Below are positions 28,304 through 38,469 of a DNA stretch of 64,000 nucleotides, piece by piece. Numbering within the stretch: the first letter of the stretch is position 1; each line of letters opens with the position of its first letter. The position numbers and the translations under genes were made by a program. The stretch spans positions 351,195 through 415,194 of the forward strand of contig NZ_LMID01000010.1 of NCBI RefSeq assembly GCF_001428605.1, written 5' to 3'. This stretch comes from Sphingomonas sp. Root720. GTDB lineage: Bacteria > Pseudomonadota > Alphaproteobacteria > Sphingomonadales > Sphingomonadaceae. The notes beneath the pieces were generated by a model that saw nothing but the letters and a program-made list of their open reading frames with translations, made no database searches and had not been told where the DNA came from.

Positions 28304-28332
28304 TTGCCCTGCATAGCGACTTCCCCTATATC
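28304..28332 (+). promoter_or_regulatory. Candidate housekeeping promoter for the rimP-nusA-infB operon
   Basis: TTGCCC (28304-28309), a 17-nt spacer and TATATC (28327-28332) resemble a sigma-70 promoter. It lies about 90 nt upstream of rimP, leaving a leader that contains a GGAAGCTTCC palindrome. Confidence 0.5.
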
Positions 28333-28421
28333 GCGCCTACTTCTCGACATTGGAAACTTTGCCGGGGCCGGGGGCGGAAGCTTCCGGCGCAACAACTGCT
28401 GCGTTTCGAACGGGAGCTGGA

Positions 28422-28946
28422 ATGGCGGACATCGCCGCGATTACGAAACTGATCGAGCCCGAGGCGGAAGCCCTGGGCCTGCAGCTCGTGCGCGTGGCCT
28501 TCTTCGGCGGCAAGAGCGATCCGACCCTCCAGGTGATGGCCGAACGGCCCGACACCCGCCAGCTCGACATCACCGATTGCGAGGCACTGTCGCGGCGAAT
28601 CTCGGAGAAGTTCGACGAACTCGACCCGATCGAGGAAGCCTACCGGCTCGAGGTCAGCTCCCCCGGCATCGACCGGCCGCTGACGCGGGTGAAGGACTGG
28701 GCCGACTGGTCGGGCTTCGACGCGCGGGTCAAGCTCGCCGAGCCGCTCGACGGCCGCAAACAGTTCGACGGGCGCATCATCGCCAGCGATGGCGACTCGG
28801 TGACGCTGGGTGTAAACAAGCTGGGTGAGGTGAAGGTACCGCTGGCACGGATCGCCGGCGCGAAGCTGATCCTGACCGACGCTCTCATCAAGGCCACCGC
28901 GCCCCTCTCGACCGAGGGCGCGGACAAGATTCAACTGGAAGGATAA
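28422..28946 (+). CDS. rimP: Ribosome maturation factor RimP
   Basis: Needed for 30S subunit maturation. 174 residues from ATG 28422 after GGGAGCTGG; the frame extends upstream to 28350 without homology. Family features are LIEPEAEALGLQLVRVAFFG, the DITDCEALSRRISEKFDE helix and EVSSPGIDRPLT. First gene of the operon, 6 nt before nusA, in the classic rimP-nusA-ylxR-infB order. Confidence 0.95.
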   Translation: MADIAAITKLIEPEAEALGLQLVRVAFFGGKSDPTLQVMAERPDTRQLDITDCEALSRRISEKFDELDPIEEAYRLEVSSPGIDRPLTRVKDWADWSGFDARVKLAEPLDGRKQFDGRIIASDGDSVTLGVNKLGEVKVPLARIAGAKLILTDALIKATAPLSTEGADKIQLEG

Positions 28947-28952
28947 GTCGTC

Positions 28953-30545
28953 ATGGCCACCGCCATTTCCGCCAACCGCGCCGAGCTGCTCGCGATCGCC
29001 GATGCCGTCGCGCGCGAAAAGCTGATCGATCGCGAGATCGTGATCGAGGCGATGGAGGACGCGATCCAGCGCGCCGCCCGCGCGCGCTATGGCGCCGAGA
29101 ACGACATTCGCGCCAAGATCGACGGCAAGACCGGCGACATGCGGCTGTGGCGCGTCGTCGAGGTCGTCGAGGCGGTGGACGACTATTTCAAGCAGGTCTC
29201 GGTCGCCGACGCGCAGAAGCTGCAGAAGGACGCCGCGATCGGCGACTTCATCGTCGATCCGCTGCCTCCGATCGAGTTCGGCCGCATCGCCGCCCAGGCC
29301 GCCAAGCAGGTGATCTTCCAGAAGGTCCGCGATGCCGAGCGCGAGCGCCAGTATGAAGAATTCAAGGACCGCGCCAACGAGATCATCACCGGCGTCGTCA
29401 AGCGCGTCGAGTTCGGCCATGTCGTCGTCGACCTGGGCCGCGCCGAGGGCGTCATCCGCCGCGACCAGCAGATTCCGCGCGAAGTCGTCCGCGTCGGCGA
29501 TCGCGTCCGCAGCCTGATCCTCAGCGTCCGCCGCGAGAATCGCGGCCCGCAGATCTTCCTGAGCCGCGCGCATCCCGAGTTCATGAAGAAGCTTTTCGCG
29601 CAGGAAGTGCCGGAAATCTACGACGGCATCATCGAGATCAAGGCCGCCGCCCGCGACCCGGGCAGCCGCGCCAAGATCGGCGTCATCAGCCATGACGGCT
29701 CGATCGATCCGGTCGGCGCCTGCGTCGGCATGAAGGGCAGCCGCGTCCAGGCGGTCGTTCAGGAGATGCAGGGCGAGAAGATCGACATCATTCCCTGGTC
29801 GCCCGACACCGCGACCTTCGTCGTCAACGCGCTGCAGCCCGCCCAGGTCTCGCGCGTCGTCATCGACGAGGAGGAAGAGCGCATCGAAGTGGTCGTTCCC
29901 GACGACCAGCTCAGCCTCGCCATCGGCCGTCGCGGCCAGAACGTCCGCCTCGCCAGCCAGCTGACCGGCAAGGCGATCGACATCCTGACCGAGGCCGACG
30001 CCAGCGAGAAGCGCCAGAAGGAGTTCCTCCAGAACTCCGAACTGTTCCAGAACGAGCTCGACGTCGACGAGACGCTCGCCCAGCTCCTCGTCGCCGAGGG
30101 CTTCGGCGCGCTGGAAGAAGTCGCCTATGTCGAACTGGACGAACTCGCGTCGATCGAAGGCTTTGACGAGGAACTCGGTGCCGAGCTGCAGAGCCGCGCG
30201 CAGGAAGCCCTCGAGCGCCGCGAACAGGCGGCCCGCGAAGAGCGTCGCAGCCTGGGCGTCGAGGACGCGCTGGCGGAGCTGCCCTACCTGACCGAGGCGA
30301 TGCTCGTCACGCTCGGCAAGGCCGGCATCAAGACGCTCGACGACCTCGCCGACCTGGCGACCGACGAACTGATCCAGAAGAAGCGCGCGGAGCAGCGTCG
30401 CCGCCAGGGTAGCGATCGTCCCGAGCGCGGCGGCGACCGCGAGGAGAACAAGGGCGGCGTCCTTGCCGAATATGGCCTGAGCGAGGATCAGGGCAACGAG
30501 ATCATCATGGCCGCTCGCGCCCATTGGTTCACCGACGAGGCCTGA
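28953..30545 (+). CDS. nusA: Transcription termination/antitermination protein NusA
   Basis: RNA-polymerase-bound factor for pausing, termination and antitermination. 530 residues: N-terminal domain (about 1-130), S1 domain ([18 protein letters not shown]), KH1/KH2 ([37 protein letters not shown]), then a C-terminal helix-hairpin-helix region and an acidic/basic tail typical of alphaproteobacteria. The start follows GGAAGGATAAG. A tautomerase gene begins 5 nt after the stop. Confidence 0.97.
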   Translation: MATAISANRAELLAIADAVAREKLIDREIVIEAMEDAIQRAARARYGAENDIRAKIDGKTGDMRLWRVVEVVEAVDDYFKQVSVADAQKLQKDAAIGDFIVDPLPPIEFGRIAAQAAKQVIFQKVRDAERERQYEEFKDRANEIITGVVKRVEFGHVVVDLGRAEGVIRRDQQIPREVVRVGDRVRSLILSVRRENRGPQIFLSRAHPEFMKKLFAQEVPEIYDGIIEIKAAARDPGSRAKIGVISHDGSIDPVGACVGMKGSRVQAVVQEMQGEKIDIIPWSPDTATFVVNALQPAQVSRVVIDEEEERIEVVVPDDQLSLAIGRRGQNVRLASQLTGKAIDILTEADASEKRQKEFLQNSELFQNELDVDETLAQLLVAEGFGALEEVAYVELDELASIEGFDEELGAELQSRAQEALERREQAAREERRSLGVEDALAELPYLTEAMLVTLGKAGIKTLDDLADLATDELIQKKRAEQRRRQGSDRPERGGDREENKGGVLAEYGLSEDQGNEIIMAARAHWFTDEA

Positions 30546-30550
30546 TCGAC

Positions 30551-30781
30551 ATGCCGTTCGTCGACATCCGCATAGCCGGAACCGCCAGCCGCGAGCAGAA
30601 GGCCGCCATCGTCGCCGACGTGACGAAGGCGCTCGGCACGCATCTTGGCAAGCCGGCGAGCGCGGTGCACGTGAACATCCTCGAGGTTTCGACCGAGAAT
30701 TATGGCGCGGGAGGCATGCTGCTGGCCGACCGCCCGGCCAGTCCTGCGCAGGAGGTCGCTTCTGCGGATGGCAAACGATGA
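30551..30781 (+). CDS. 4-oxalocrotonate tautomerase-like enzyme
   Basis: 76 residues from ATG 30551, MPFVDIRIAG. The Pro after the initiator Met would be the catalytic N-terminal proline once Met is removed. The rest matches the small tautomerase fold (SREQKAAIVADVTKALGTHLG; VHVNILEVSTENYGAGG). It is wedged between nusA and ylxR and overlaps the ylxR start by 14 nt, so it is translated within the operon. Substrate unknown. Its place in a translation operon looks incidental or lineage-specific. Confidence 0.85.
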   Translation: MPFVDIRIAGTASREQKAAIVADVTKALGTHLGKPASAVHVNILEVSTENYGAGGMLLADRPASPAQEVASADGKR

Positions 30782-31508
30782 GCACCCCGACGCGGTAGCG
30801 ACGGTCGCGGAAGCCGCTCCCGGCAGGGGGCGGCCCGGAAAGCATGTCCCCGAGCGGAAATGCATCCTGTCGGGTGAGCATGGCGCGCCCGCGGATCTGA
30901 TTCGCCTCGCCATCGCTCCCGACGGATCGGTACTGCCCGACCTGCGCGCGAAGGCGCCGGGCCGCGGCGCCTGGATCGGGGTCGACCGCGCGGCGCTGGA
31001 AACCGCGATGGCCAAAGGCAAGCTCAAGGGTGCGCTCGCCCGTGCCTTCAAGACCGGCGACATCGCCATTCCCGCCGATCTGCCCGACCGGATCGAGGAT
31101 GGATTGCGCCGCGCCGCGCTCGACCGGCTCGGCCTCGAATTGCGTGGGGGATCGCTGCTGACCGGCTCGGATCGGATCGCCGAAGGCGCGCGCCGCGGAC
31201 AGGTCCAGCTCCTGCTGCACGCGGCCGACGCATCCGAGGACGGCAACCGCAAGCTCGACCAGGCGCTGCGCGTCGGCCGCGATGCCGAGGGCTCGGACCT
31301 GCGTGGGGTAGTAATCCCGGCGGATCGCACCATATTGTCGATGGCGCTGGGGCGGGACAATGTGGTACATATCGGTGTGACCGTGCCGGCTGCCGCCGCG
31401 CGCGTCGCTGACGCTTTGGGCCGCTGGTGCGGTTTCATAGGACGTTCGGATAGCGCTTCAGCCTTGCGGAACCGATCCGCAGGGTCCATCGGCGCTACGG
31501 AAATTTGA
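30768..31508 (+). CDS. YlxR (DUF448) RNA-binding protein fused to an L7Ae-like domain
   Basis: 246 residues from ATG 30768. The N-terminal YlxR fold is shown by HVPERKCILSGEHG and KAPGRGAWIGVDR, then a second domain of about 100 residues (LRRAALDRLGLELRGGSLLTG ... QVQLLLHAADASEDG) like ribosomal L7Ae/L30e proteins, a fusion usual in alphaproteobacteria. Likely a nucleoid- or ribosome-associated RNA binder. It lies 26 nt upstream of infB. The last 30 residues look unstructured. Confidence 0.88.
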   Translation: MANDEHPDAVATVAEAAPGRGRPGKHVPERKCILSGEHGAPADLIRLAIAPDGSVLPDLRAKAPGRGAWIGVDRAALETAMAKGKLKGALARAFKTGDIAIPADLPDRIEDGLRRAALDRLGLELRGGSLLTGSDRIAEGARRGQVQLLLHAADASEDGNRKLDQALRVGRDAEGSDLRGVVIPADRTILSMALGRDNVVHIGVTVPAAAARVADALGRWCGFIGRSDSASALRNRSAGSIGATEI

Positions 31509-31534
31509 AGTGAAGTGAAGGGTTCGGTTACCAG

Positions 31535-34105
31535 ATGAGCGACAACGACAAGCCGAAACTGGGAATGCGCGCACCGCTGGGTCTCAAGCGCACGGTGGAG
31601 ACGGGCCAGGTGAAGCAGAGCTTCAGCCATGGCCGCTCCAACACCGTGGTCGTCGAGGTCAAGCGGCGCCGCGTGCTCGGCCGGCCAGGCGAGGCGGAGC
31701 CGCAGGTGACTGAGGAAGTCGTCGCGCCGCCCGCGGCGCCGGCCCCCGCTCCCGCTCCTGCCCCCGCCGCACAGGCGCCGGCCGCGCCGCGTCCGGCCCC
31801 CGCTCCCGTGCCGTCCGGCCGTCCGATGACGCCGCTGGAACGCCGCGAGCAGCAGGCCCGCCTGCTGCGCGAGGCCGACGAAGCGCGGATGACAGCGCTC
31901 GAGGAGGCGCGCCGCCGCGAGGAACGTGCCAAGGCCGAGGCGACCGAGGAAGAGCGTCGCCGCGCCGAGGAAAACCGCCGCGCTGAGGAAGAAGCCGGGC
32001 GCAACCCGGCCGAGGCGCCTTCCGCTCCGGCGGCCCCTGCGGAGGTCGAGACCGCCGCCGCCGCCGCACCACGCGCCGAAGCGCCCGCCGCCGAGGAAAC
32101 CGCGCCGCGCACCGCGTCGACCGTTCCGCCGCCCCGCCGTTTCACGCCGGTTCCGAGCCCGAAGCGGCCCGAGCCGCCGCGCCCGCAGCAGCGCGACCGC
32201 AAGGGCGACGATCGTCGCCAGTCGGGCAAGCTGACCGTCACCAAGGCGCTCGACGACGACAGCGGCGCCCGTGCCCGTTCGCTCGCCGCGCTGAAGCGCG
32301 CCCGCGAGAAGGACAAGCGCGCCCATCAGGCGGGTACCGTCCAGCAGAAGCAGGTCCGCGACGTCGCGGTCCCCGAGACGATCACCGTCGGCGAGCTTGC
32401 CAACCGCATGGCCGAGCGCGGCGCCGACCTGGTGAAGGCGCTGTTCAAGATGGGCATGCCCGTCACCGTCAACCAGTCGATCGACCAGGATACGGCGGAA
32501 CTGCTCGTCACCGAGTTCGGCCACAACATCAAGCGCGTGTCGGATGCGGACGTCGACCTTGTGACGTCCGACGACGTCGATGCGACCGAGACGCTGCAGA
32601 CGCGGCCGCCGGTCGTCACGATCATGGGCCATGTCGACCACGGCAAGACCAGCCTGCTCGACGCGCTGCGCGGCACCGACGTGGTGTCCGGCGAGGCCGG
32701 CGGCATCACCCAGCATATCGGCGCCTATCAGGTGACCGTGCAGAGCGGCAGCAAGATCACCTTCCTCGACACGCCGGGCCATGAAGCGTTCAGCGACATG
32801 CGCGCGCGCGGCGCCAACATCACCGACATCGTCGTGATCGTGGTGGCGGGCGACGACGGGCTGCGTCCGCAGACGATCGAGGCGATCAGCCACACCCGCG
32901 CGGCGGGCGTGCCGATGATCATCGCGATCAACAAGATGGATAAGCCCGGCTCCAATGCGCAGAAGGTGCGCGAGGCACTGCTGCAGCATGACGTCCAGGT
33001 CGAAAGCATGGGCGGCGACGTGCAGGAGGTCGAGGTCTCGGCGCTCAAGAAGACGGGCCTCGACGAGCTGATCGAGAAGATCGAGCTCCAGGCCGAACTG
33101 CTCGAGCTCAAGGCCAATCCCGATCGTCCCGCCGAAGGCACCGTGGTCGAAGCCACGCTCGACAAGGGCCGCGGCGCCGTCGCGACGATCCTGGTCGGTC
33201 GCGGCACGCTCAAGGTCGGCGACATCTTCGTCGTCGGCGCCGAGAGCGGGAAGGTCCGCGCGCTGATCGACGACAAGGGCCGCAACGTCAAGGAAGCGGG
33301 CCCGTCGCTGCCGGTCGAGATCCTCGGCCTGTCGGGCGTGCCCAGCGCCGGCGACCAGCTGTCGGTCGTCGAGAACGAGGCGCGCGCCCGCGAGGTCGCG
33401 GCCTATCGTGCCGGCGTCATCCAGGCGAAGCGGACCACCTCGGCCCCCGCGAGCCTCGAATCGATGTTCTCGGCGCTGCGCGAGCAGAAGGCGCAGCAAT
33501 ATCCGGTGGTCGTGAAGGCCGATGCACAGGGCTCGGTCGAAGCGATCGTGGGCTCGCTCAACAAGATCTCGACCGACCTGATCCAGGTCCGCATCCTCCA
33601 TGCGGGCGTCGGCGGCATCACCGAGAGCGACGTCAGCCTGGCGGCGGCGTCCAAGGCTCCGATCATCGGCTTCAACGTCCGCGCCAATGCAAAGGCGCGC
33701 GAGATCGCCACGCGGGACGGAGTCGCGCTCAAATATTACGACGTGATCTACGATCTTCTCGACGAGATCCGTGCCGCGATGGCGGGCCAGCTTGGTCCCG
33801 AATATCTCGAGCATGTCGTCGGCCGCGCCGAAATCCGCGAGGTCTTCTCGGCGGGCAAGCACGGCAAGGCAGCCGGTCTGCTCGTGCTCGAGGGTTACAT
33901 CCGCCAGAAGCTGCGGGCGCGCATCCTGCGCGACGACGTCATCATCTATAATGGCTCGATCGCATCGCTGCGCCGCTTCAAGGACGATGTCCCCGAAGTC
34001 CGCGCCGGCTTGGAATGCGGCATCACGCTCGAATCCACGACCGACATCAAGCCCGGCGACATCGTCGAGACGTTCGAGGTCGAGGAGCGCGAACGGACGC
34101 TGTAA
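31535..34105 (+). CDS. infB: Translation initiation factor IF-2
   Basis: GTPase that places fMet-tRNA on the 30S subunit. 856 residues. A long Ala/Pro/Glu/Arg-rich N-terminus (about 1-270) precedes the IF2 N domain ([19 protein letters not shown]). The G domain has [16 protein letters not shown] and NKMD, and domains II, III and IV follow, ending [11 protein letters not shown]. The N-terminal repeats of EERR and Ala-Pro are normal for alphaproteobacterial IF-2. Confidence 0.98.
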   Translation: MSDNDKPKLGMRAPLGLKRTVETGQVKQSFSHGRSNTVVVEVKRRRVLGRPGEAEPQVTEEVVAPPAAPAPAPAPAPAAQAPAAPRPAPAPVPSGRPMTPLERREQQARLLREADEARMTALEEARRREERAKAEATEEERRRAEENRRAEEEAGRNPAEAPSAPAAPAEVETAAAAAPRAEAPAAEETAPRTASTVPPPRRFTPVPSPKRPEPPRPQQRDRKGDDRRQSGKLTVTKALDDDSGARARSLAALKRAREKDKRAHQAGTVQQKQVRDVAVPETITVGELANRMAERGADLVKALFKMGMPVTVNQSIDQDTAELLVTEFGHNIKRVSDADVDLVTSDDVDATETLQTRPPVVTIMGHVDHGKTSLLDALRGTDVVSGEAGGITQHIGAYQVTVQSGSKITFLDTPGHEAFSDMRARGANITDIVVIVVAGDDGLRPQTIEAISHTRAAGVPMIIAINKMDKPGSNAQKVREALLQHDVQVESMGGDVQEVEVSALKKTGLDELIEKIELQAELLELKANPDRPAEGTVVEATLDKGRGAVATILVGRGTLKVGDIFVVGAESGKVRALIDDKGRNVKEAGPSLPVEILGLSGVPSAGDQLSVVENEARAREVAAYRAGVIQAKRTTSAPASLESMFSALREQKAQQYPVVVKADAQGSVEAIVGSLNKISTDLIQVRILHAGVGGITESDVSLAAASKAPIIGFNVRANAKAREIATRDGVALKYYDVIYDLLDEIRAAMAGQLGPEYLEHVVGRAEIREVFSAGKHGKAAGLLVLEGYIRQKLRARILRDDVIIYNGSIASLRRFKDDVPEVRAGLECGITLESTTDIKPGDIVETFEVEERERTL

Positions 34106-34113
34106 TATTGAGC

Positions 34114-34201
34114 GTCACCCCGGCGGAGGCCGGGGTCTCAGGCGAGGTTCGCGACCCGGTCCGTCCATGCCGCCAGGGATCCCGGCCTCCGCCGGGATGA
34201 C
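34114..34201. repeat. Inverted pair of REP-like units between infB and rbfA
   Basis: GTCACCCCGGCGGAGGCCGG (from 34114) and CCGGCCTCCGCCGGGATGAC (to 34201) are two head-to-head copies of a sphingomonad palindromic repeat, separated by about 40 nt. In the operon transcript each unit, and the pair together, can fold into a stem, which may attenuate or protect the mRNA. Confidence 0.75.
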
Positions 34202-34224
34202 CTACTCTACTGAGAGGTTGCGCC

Positions 34225-34623
34225 ATGCGCCGTAACGAAACCCCCGAAGGCAAGTCCGTCCGCCTGCTCCGCGTCGGCGAGCAGGTGCGCCACGCGTTGT
34301 CGGACATATTGATGCGGGGCGAGGTCCATGACGAGACTCTGGCCAGCCACATGGTCTCGGTCACCGAGGTCCGGATGTCACCCGACCTGCGCCACGCTAC
34401 GGTGTTCGTGAAGCCGCTGCTCGGATCCGACGAGGATGCGGTGATCAAGGCGCTGCGCACCAACACCGCCTTCCTCCAGAGCGAGGTCGCGCGGCGGGTG
34501 AACACCAAATATGCGGCCAAGCTGAAATTCCTGCCCGACGAGAGCTTCGACGAGGGCAGCCATATCGACAAGCTGCTCCGCGATCCGACGATCGCGCGCG
34601 ATCTCGAAGCCGACCGGGATTAA
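34225..34623 (+). CDS. rbfA: Ribosome-binding factor A
   Basis: 30S maturation and cold-adaptation factor. 132 residues with the KH-like fold: [40 protein letters not shown] and [19 protein letters not shown]. Last gene of the plus-strand operon. Its stop shares bases with the stop of the convergent HPP gene. In most relatives truB follows; here truB is 7 kb away on the other strand. Confidence 0.96.
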   Translation: MRRNETPEGKSVRLLRVGEQVRHALSDILMRGEVHDETLASHMVSVTEVRMSPDLRHATVFVKPLLGSDEDAVIKALRTNTAFLQSEVARRVNTKYAAKLKFLPDESFDEGSHIDKLLRDPTIARDLEADRD

Positions 34624-35360
34624 CCCGGCATCGCGCCGCCGCGCCTGACCGCCGCATTATGCTCGGCCGCGAGCAGGACTTCCTCCAGATCCGCGAAATC
34701 CACGTCGAGCATGTCGGGATATTGCTCGATCGCCTGCCGCAGATCTGCCCGCGAGAAGTCCCCCGGCAGGGGCTGCGGCGGATTGGCGATATGTTTCGCG
34801 CTATGGGGATAGCTGTGCCCCGAAAGCTGGTGGAAACCCCAGGCCATGGCCAGCAGCAGCAGCGTCCCGACGCCGACCGGCGCGATCACGAAACCATAGC
34901 CAAGCCCATGGATGACCGGGCCGCCGAGGACGGCAGTGAGCGCCACCGCACCGCCCGGCGGATGCAGGCAGCGCAGCAGCGCCATCGCACAGATCGCCCC
35001 GCCGACGGCGAGTCCCGCCGACAGCATCGGATCGAGACCGAGCCGCATCACCGTCACGCCCACCACCGCCGAGACCAGATTGCCACCGATCGCCGCCCAG
35101 GGCTGCGCCATCGGGCTGGCGGGAACCGCGAAGAGCAGCACCGCCGCCGCGCCGATCGGCGCAACCAGCAGCGGCATATGCGCACCGGCGCCGATCAGGC
35201 CGCCGACCAGCAGGCCGGTCGCAACGATCCCGACCAGCGCCCCGAGGCCGGCGAAGAGGCGTTCGCGCGTCGCCCTGTCGACGGGCGTCGCGACCATCAA
35301 TGCATGCTGGCGCGACCAGCGGAATCGGACTCGCGGCGTCTCGGGAGGAAGAGTCTGCAT
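34620..35360 (-). CDS. HPP-family integral membrane protein
   Basis: 246 residues from ATG 35360; the open frame upstream is non-homologous. About four or five membrane helices are followed by the signature [16 protein letters not shown], for which the family is named, and a hydrophilic C-terminus of about 65 residues. Some plant and cyanobacterial HPP proteins move nitrite; in bacteria the role is unknown. The gene converges on rbfA and sits at one edge of the apparently inverted segment. Confidence 0.85.
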   Translation of the reverse strand: MQTLPPETPRVRFRWSRQHALMVATPVDRATRERLFAGLGALVGIVATGLLVGGLIGAGAHMPLLVAPIGAAAVLLFAVPASPMAQPWAAIGGNLVSAVVGVTVMRLGLDPMLSAGLAVGGAICAMALLRCLHPPGGAVALTAVLGGPVIHGLGYGFVIAPVGVGTLLLLAMAWGFHQLSGHSYPHSAKHIANPPQPLPGDFSRADLRQAIEQYPDMLDVDFADLEEVLLAAEHNAAVRRGGAMPG

Positions 35361-35705
35361 CAGCGGCGGCGTATCGCGCGCCGACCGCAAAGACCACAAA
35401 GGAAGTCTTTGTGCCGTCCTACAACCGGTCTGTTCGAAGGGCGGATCGAGACCGAACGGACATATCCACGTCGGCAGCCGACCAACCACCCCACGTTAGC
35501 GCGCACGATGTAAAAGAAGGACTTTCCGCCCGCCTGAATCGCGTTACTGTCGCCGGGGGACCGGGGGGCAATGCCGTGGAACGGGCAGCAATTTTCACGG
35601 GCCGCGACGACGGCGAAAGAGGGCCGACGGAAAGCCGGTCCGGCGGCGCCCGCCCGGCCCGGCCCGACGGATTGTCGCCGGCAAGCGCCGCGCTAGGATA
35701 GGCCG
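35361..35705. other. 345-nt intergenic region between divergent HPP and tdk genes
   Basis: No convincing gene is present. It must hold the two divergent promoters, but I cannot place good -35/-10 pairs. The only clear structure is an inverted repeat, CACAAAG (35395-35401) / CTTTGTG (35407-35413), 35 nt upstream of the HPP start, a weak operator candidate. Confidence 0.4.
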
Positions 35706-36305
35706 ATGGCGAAGCTCTATTTCTATTATGCGGCGATGAACGCCGGCAAGTCGACCACGCTCCTTCAGGCCGACTTCAACTACCGCGAACGGGGCATGCG
35801 CACCTTGCTGTTCACCGCGGCGTTCGACGACCGGTTCGAACCGGGAAAGATCACTTCCCGCATCGGCCTCGCCAGTCATGCCGCCGCGCTCGACGGGGAG
35901 ACCGACCTTTTCGAGGAGATTTCGATCGAACTCGCCGACGGGTCGGTCGACTGCGTTCTCGTCGACGAGGCGCAGTGGCTGACCCGCGCGCAGGTGTTCC
36001 AGCTCGCGGCGGTATGCGACGAGCTGGACATTCCGGTGCTCGCCTACGGCCTGCGCAGCGATTTCCAGGCGAAGCTCTTTCCGGGCAGCGCGGCGCTGCT
36101 CGCCATCGCGGACAATCTGATCGAGCTGAAGGGCATCTGCGCTTGCGGCCGCAAGGCGACGATGAACCTGCGGATCGACGCCGACGGCTTCGCGGTGAAG
36201 CAGGGCGCCCAGATCGAGGTCGGCGGCAACGAGCGCTATGTCGCGCTGTGCCGCCGCCATTATGCCGAACAGATGGGCTGGCGACGCGGCACGCATGTCG
36301 GATAG
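35706..36305 (+). CDS. tdk: Thymidine kinase
   Basis: Phosphorylates thymidine in the salvage pathway. 199 residues, type II. P-loop MNAGKSTTL near the N-terminus, catalytic/Walker B region VLVDEAQWL, lasso/substrate loop ending VALCRRHYAEQ. Zinc-binding Cys are in CACGRKA and LCRRH; the second pair is Cys-x2-His rather than Cys-x2-Cys, a known variation. Stands alone. Confidence 0.95.
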   Translation: MAKLYFYYAAMNAGKSTTLLQADFNYRERGMRTLLFTAAFDDRFEPGKITSRIGLASHAAALDGETDLFEEISIELADGSVDCVLVDEAQWLTRAQVFQLAAVCDELDIPVLAYGLRSDFQAKLFPGSAALLAIADNLIELKGICACGRKATMNLRIDADGFAVKQGAQIEVGGNERYVALCRRHYAEQMGWRRGTHVG

Positions 36306-36351
36306 CGCCTTATAACCGCTTCGCTCAGGCGCCGTTCAGGCCCGGCATGCC

Positions 36352-36729
36352 ATGGTCGCCCTCATGAAAAGGCCAATCATCCTCGCACTGGCCGGCGCGC
36401 TCCTGACGGGCGCGCTCATGGCCGACACCGCCGCCGCCAAGGGACCGCCCGAGGCGAGCATCCCCTTCGCCAACCATGGCTCGATCGACAACTGGCAACC
36501 CGACGGGCGCGATGCGCTCTATGTCCAGGGCCTGGGCCGACAATGGTATCACGCCACGCTGATGGCACCCTGCCAGGACCTGCCCTTCGCCGATGCCATC
36601 GGCTTCGAAACCCGCGGCACCAACGACTTCGACCGCTTTTCGACCATCGTCGTCCGGGGTCAGCGCTGCCCGGTGAAGAGCGTCGTCAGGAGCGGCCCTC
36701 CACCGAAGAAGGCGCATCGGCACGGTTGA
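36352..36729 (+). CDS. Secreted DUF6491-family protein
   Basis: 125 residues; ATG 36364 is an equally possible start. A signal peptide (KRPIILALAGALLTGALMAD ... AAA) is followed by IPFANHGSIDNWQPDG, ALYVQGLGRQWYHATL and a Cys pair (APCQDLPF; GQRCPVKS) that can form a disulphide, all typical of DUF6491 from sphingomonads. Function unknown. It ends 17 nt from the convergent histidine kinase. Confidence 0.8.
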   Translation: MVALMKRPIILALAGALLTGALMADTAAAKGPPEASIPFANHGSIDNWQPDGRDALYVQGLGRQWYHATLMAPCQDLPFADAIGFETRGTNDFDRFSTIVVRGQRCPVKSVVRSGPPPKKAHRHG

Positions 36730-36746
36730 TAGCCGATGCGCGCGTC

Positions 36747-37730
36747 TCAGCTCAGGCGCAGCATCGCCGTGGTGCGTCCGTCGACGAACAGACGGAAGGT
36801 GCCGCCCAGCTGACGCGCCAGCATCTGCGCCAGCTTGAGCCCGAGGCTGTCGGATCGCGCCAGGTCGAAATCGGCCGGCAAACCGATCCCGTCGTCTATC
36901 ACGCGCAGGTCCAAAGTGCCGTCATGGGCCCGCGACGCGCGGATGAGGATCTCGCCGCCCTCGCGACCCGCAAAGCCGTGCTCGATCGCGTTGGCCACCG
37001 CCTCCGCCACGATCAACGCGATCGGCACCGCCGCGTCCGGGGACAAGGGAAGATCGGCCTCGGCCTCGACCCGGCAGGCGACGCCGGGCTTGCCGCCGGC
37101 ATCTATCAGGTCGGCACCGAGCTGCTCGAGGAACAGGCCGAGATCGACCTGCTCGCCATGCGGATCATAGAGCTGCCGGTGGATGCGTCCGATGAGCGAG
37201 AGCCGGCGTGACGCCTCCTCCATCGCCAGCCTCGCGGCGGTGTCGGAGATGCCCTTCATTTGCAGCGCCAGCAATCCGCCGACCACCTGGAGATTATTGG
37301 AGACGCGGTGCTGCAGTTCGCGAAACAATATCTCGCCGCGTTCGGCGAGCTGCCGGCTGCGTTCGCGCTCGGCCGCGAGGCGGCGGTTGGTGCGCTGCAT
37401 CCAGTCGATCAGCACGATGTCGATCGTAACGACGAGCGCGTAGAAGAAGAGCGCGACGACGATGCCCCCCGACATTCCGAACGAATATCGCGGCGGCATG
37501 AAGAAATACCGGGCCATCACCCCGCAGAGCACCGCCGCCGTCACCCCCGGCCCGACCCCGAACAGGAAGGTCGATACGATCACCGCCGGGAAGAAGGCGA
37601 CATAGGGATAGCCGTCGGGCATCAGGCCGCCCGAGAGCAGCCTAATCACCAGCGCGACGATGGAGATGCCGATAGCCGTGCCATAAGCGAGAAGCGGCTG
37701 GCCCCGGCCCAGAGGGAAGCGCTCGAACAT
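36747..37730 (-). CDS. Membrane sensor histidine kinase, HWE/HisKA_2 type
   Basis: 327 residues from ATG 37730 (AAGGCG upstream); the frame extends 29 codons further. Four membrane helices of the KdpD-like DUF4118 type (about residues 12-110) precede a kinase core with phospho-acceptor H141 in FRELQHRVSNNLQVVGGLLA. N box AEAVANAIEHGF and G box DDGIGLP follow. Such kinases often feed single-domain or PhyR-type regulators; none is adjacent, so it is an orphan. Signal unknown. Confidence 0.9.
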   Translation of the reverse strand: MFERFPLGRGQPLLAYGTAIGISIVALVIRLLSGGLMPDGYPYVAFFPAVIVSTFLFGVGPGVTAAVLCGVMARYFFMPPRYSFGMSGGIVVALFFYALVVTIDIVLIDWMQRTNRRLAAERERSRQLAERGEILFRELQHRVSNNLQVVGGLLALQMKGISDTAARLAMEEASRRLSLIGRIHRQLYDPHGEQVDLGLFLEQLGADLIDAGGKPGVACRVEAEADLPLSPDAAVPIALIVAEAVANAIEHGFAGREGGEILIRASRAHDGTLDLRVIDDGIGLPADFDLARSDSLGLKLAQMLARQLGGTFRLFVDGRTTAMLRLS

Positions 37731-37840
37731 GGTGGCGCCTTGGTTTGCCAACGTCTTTCCCCAGCCGCTTGAACCATCTCTTAGCCAAGGGTTCGAGGGC
37801 ATCGCAACTGGATCCATGAAACGGTACCGAAACGGTTAGG

Positions 37841-38332
37841 TCACCCCATTAGCCGGCGCGCGCGCACATAAAGCCTCAGACGGTAGGCGCCGAGCACGCC
37901 GACCGCGAATGCGATGAAGATGTCGCTGACGAGCATCGCCCCGAGATGCCAGCGCGCGTCGATCCATCCGATCGCGCCATGGATCGCCCAGCGGACGAGG
38001 ACGAGCAGGCCGAGGAAGAGGAAGGCTGTGGGCGAACTGCGCTGGAGCAGGAAGCCGCTGTCGGGATCGATCCTGATCTCCACCAGCCGCGCCCGCTGCC
38101 AGCCGAAGAAACCGCCAGCCACGAGGCCAGACGCTACCCAGAGCCAGCCGGTGCCGTGCGGCGGGAACTGCCATAAGATCATCGCGGCGAGCAGCGCGAA
38201 GACCGCCGGCACGACCCACAGAGCGCCCGGCCGCAGCCGCTGCCATCGGCCGATCCGGCGTATACGGACCAGCAGTGCAAACACGAGCGCAGCCCCGATC
38301 AGCGCGGCGCGGAGAAGGTCGTCCTGGCTCAT
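37841..38332 (-). CDS. Multi-pass membrane protein, possibly CcdC/DUF1453 family
   Basis: 163 residues, four or five predicted membrane helices (ALIGAALVFALLVRI, ALWVVPAVFALLAAMIL, FLFLGLLVLVRWAIHGAI, FIAFAVGVLGAYRL). Segments WVVPAVFALLAA and EIRIDPDSGFLLQ recall the DUF1453 family. It lies between the histidine kinase and pnp on the same strand. Function unknown. Confidence 0.65.
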   Translation of the reverse strand: MSQDDLLRAALIGAALVFALLVRIRRIGRWQRLRPGALWVVPAVFALLAAMILWQFPPHGTGWLWVASGLVAGGFFGWQRARLVEIRIDPDSGFLLQRSSPTAFLFLGLLVLVRWAIHGAIGWIDARWHLGAMLVSDIFIAFAVGVLGAYRLRLYVRARRLMG

Positions 38333-38417
38333 CGCGGTCGGCCCCGAGGAGTTTCGAGGCGGACGGAATCACCCGCCGCCTCGGAAATCGCGGTAGAGAG
38401 ATTGAAGCGCCCCAACG

Positions 38418-38446
38418 AAAAAGGGGAAGCGTCGCCGCTTCCCCTT
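38418..38446 (-). terminator. Intrinsic terminator of pnp
   Basis: On the minus strand AAGGGGAAGCG, a 4-nt loop, CGCTTCCCCTT and then a run of five T form a classic intrinsic terminator about 25 nt past the pnp stop. Confidence 0.88.
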
Positions 38447-38469
38447 CTCGTCTCGATGGCGTCGAACGA

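Noticed and set aside
28191-28421. Initiator tRNA gene upstream of rimP, as in enterobacteria
   Set aside because: No cloverleaf or CCA-end sequence is visible in this interval.
35300-35701. 133-codon plus-strand frame before tdk
   Set aside because: It starts inside the HPP gene on the other strand, has no ribosome site and no recognisable domain.
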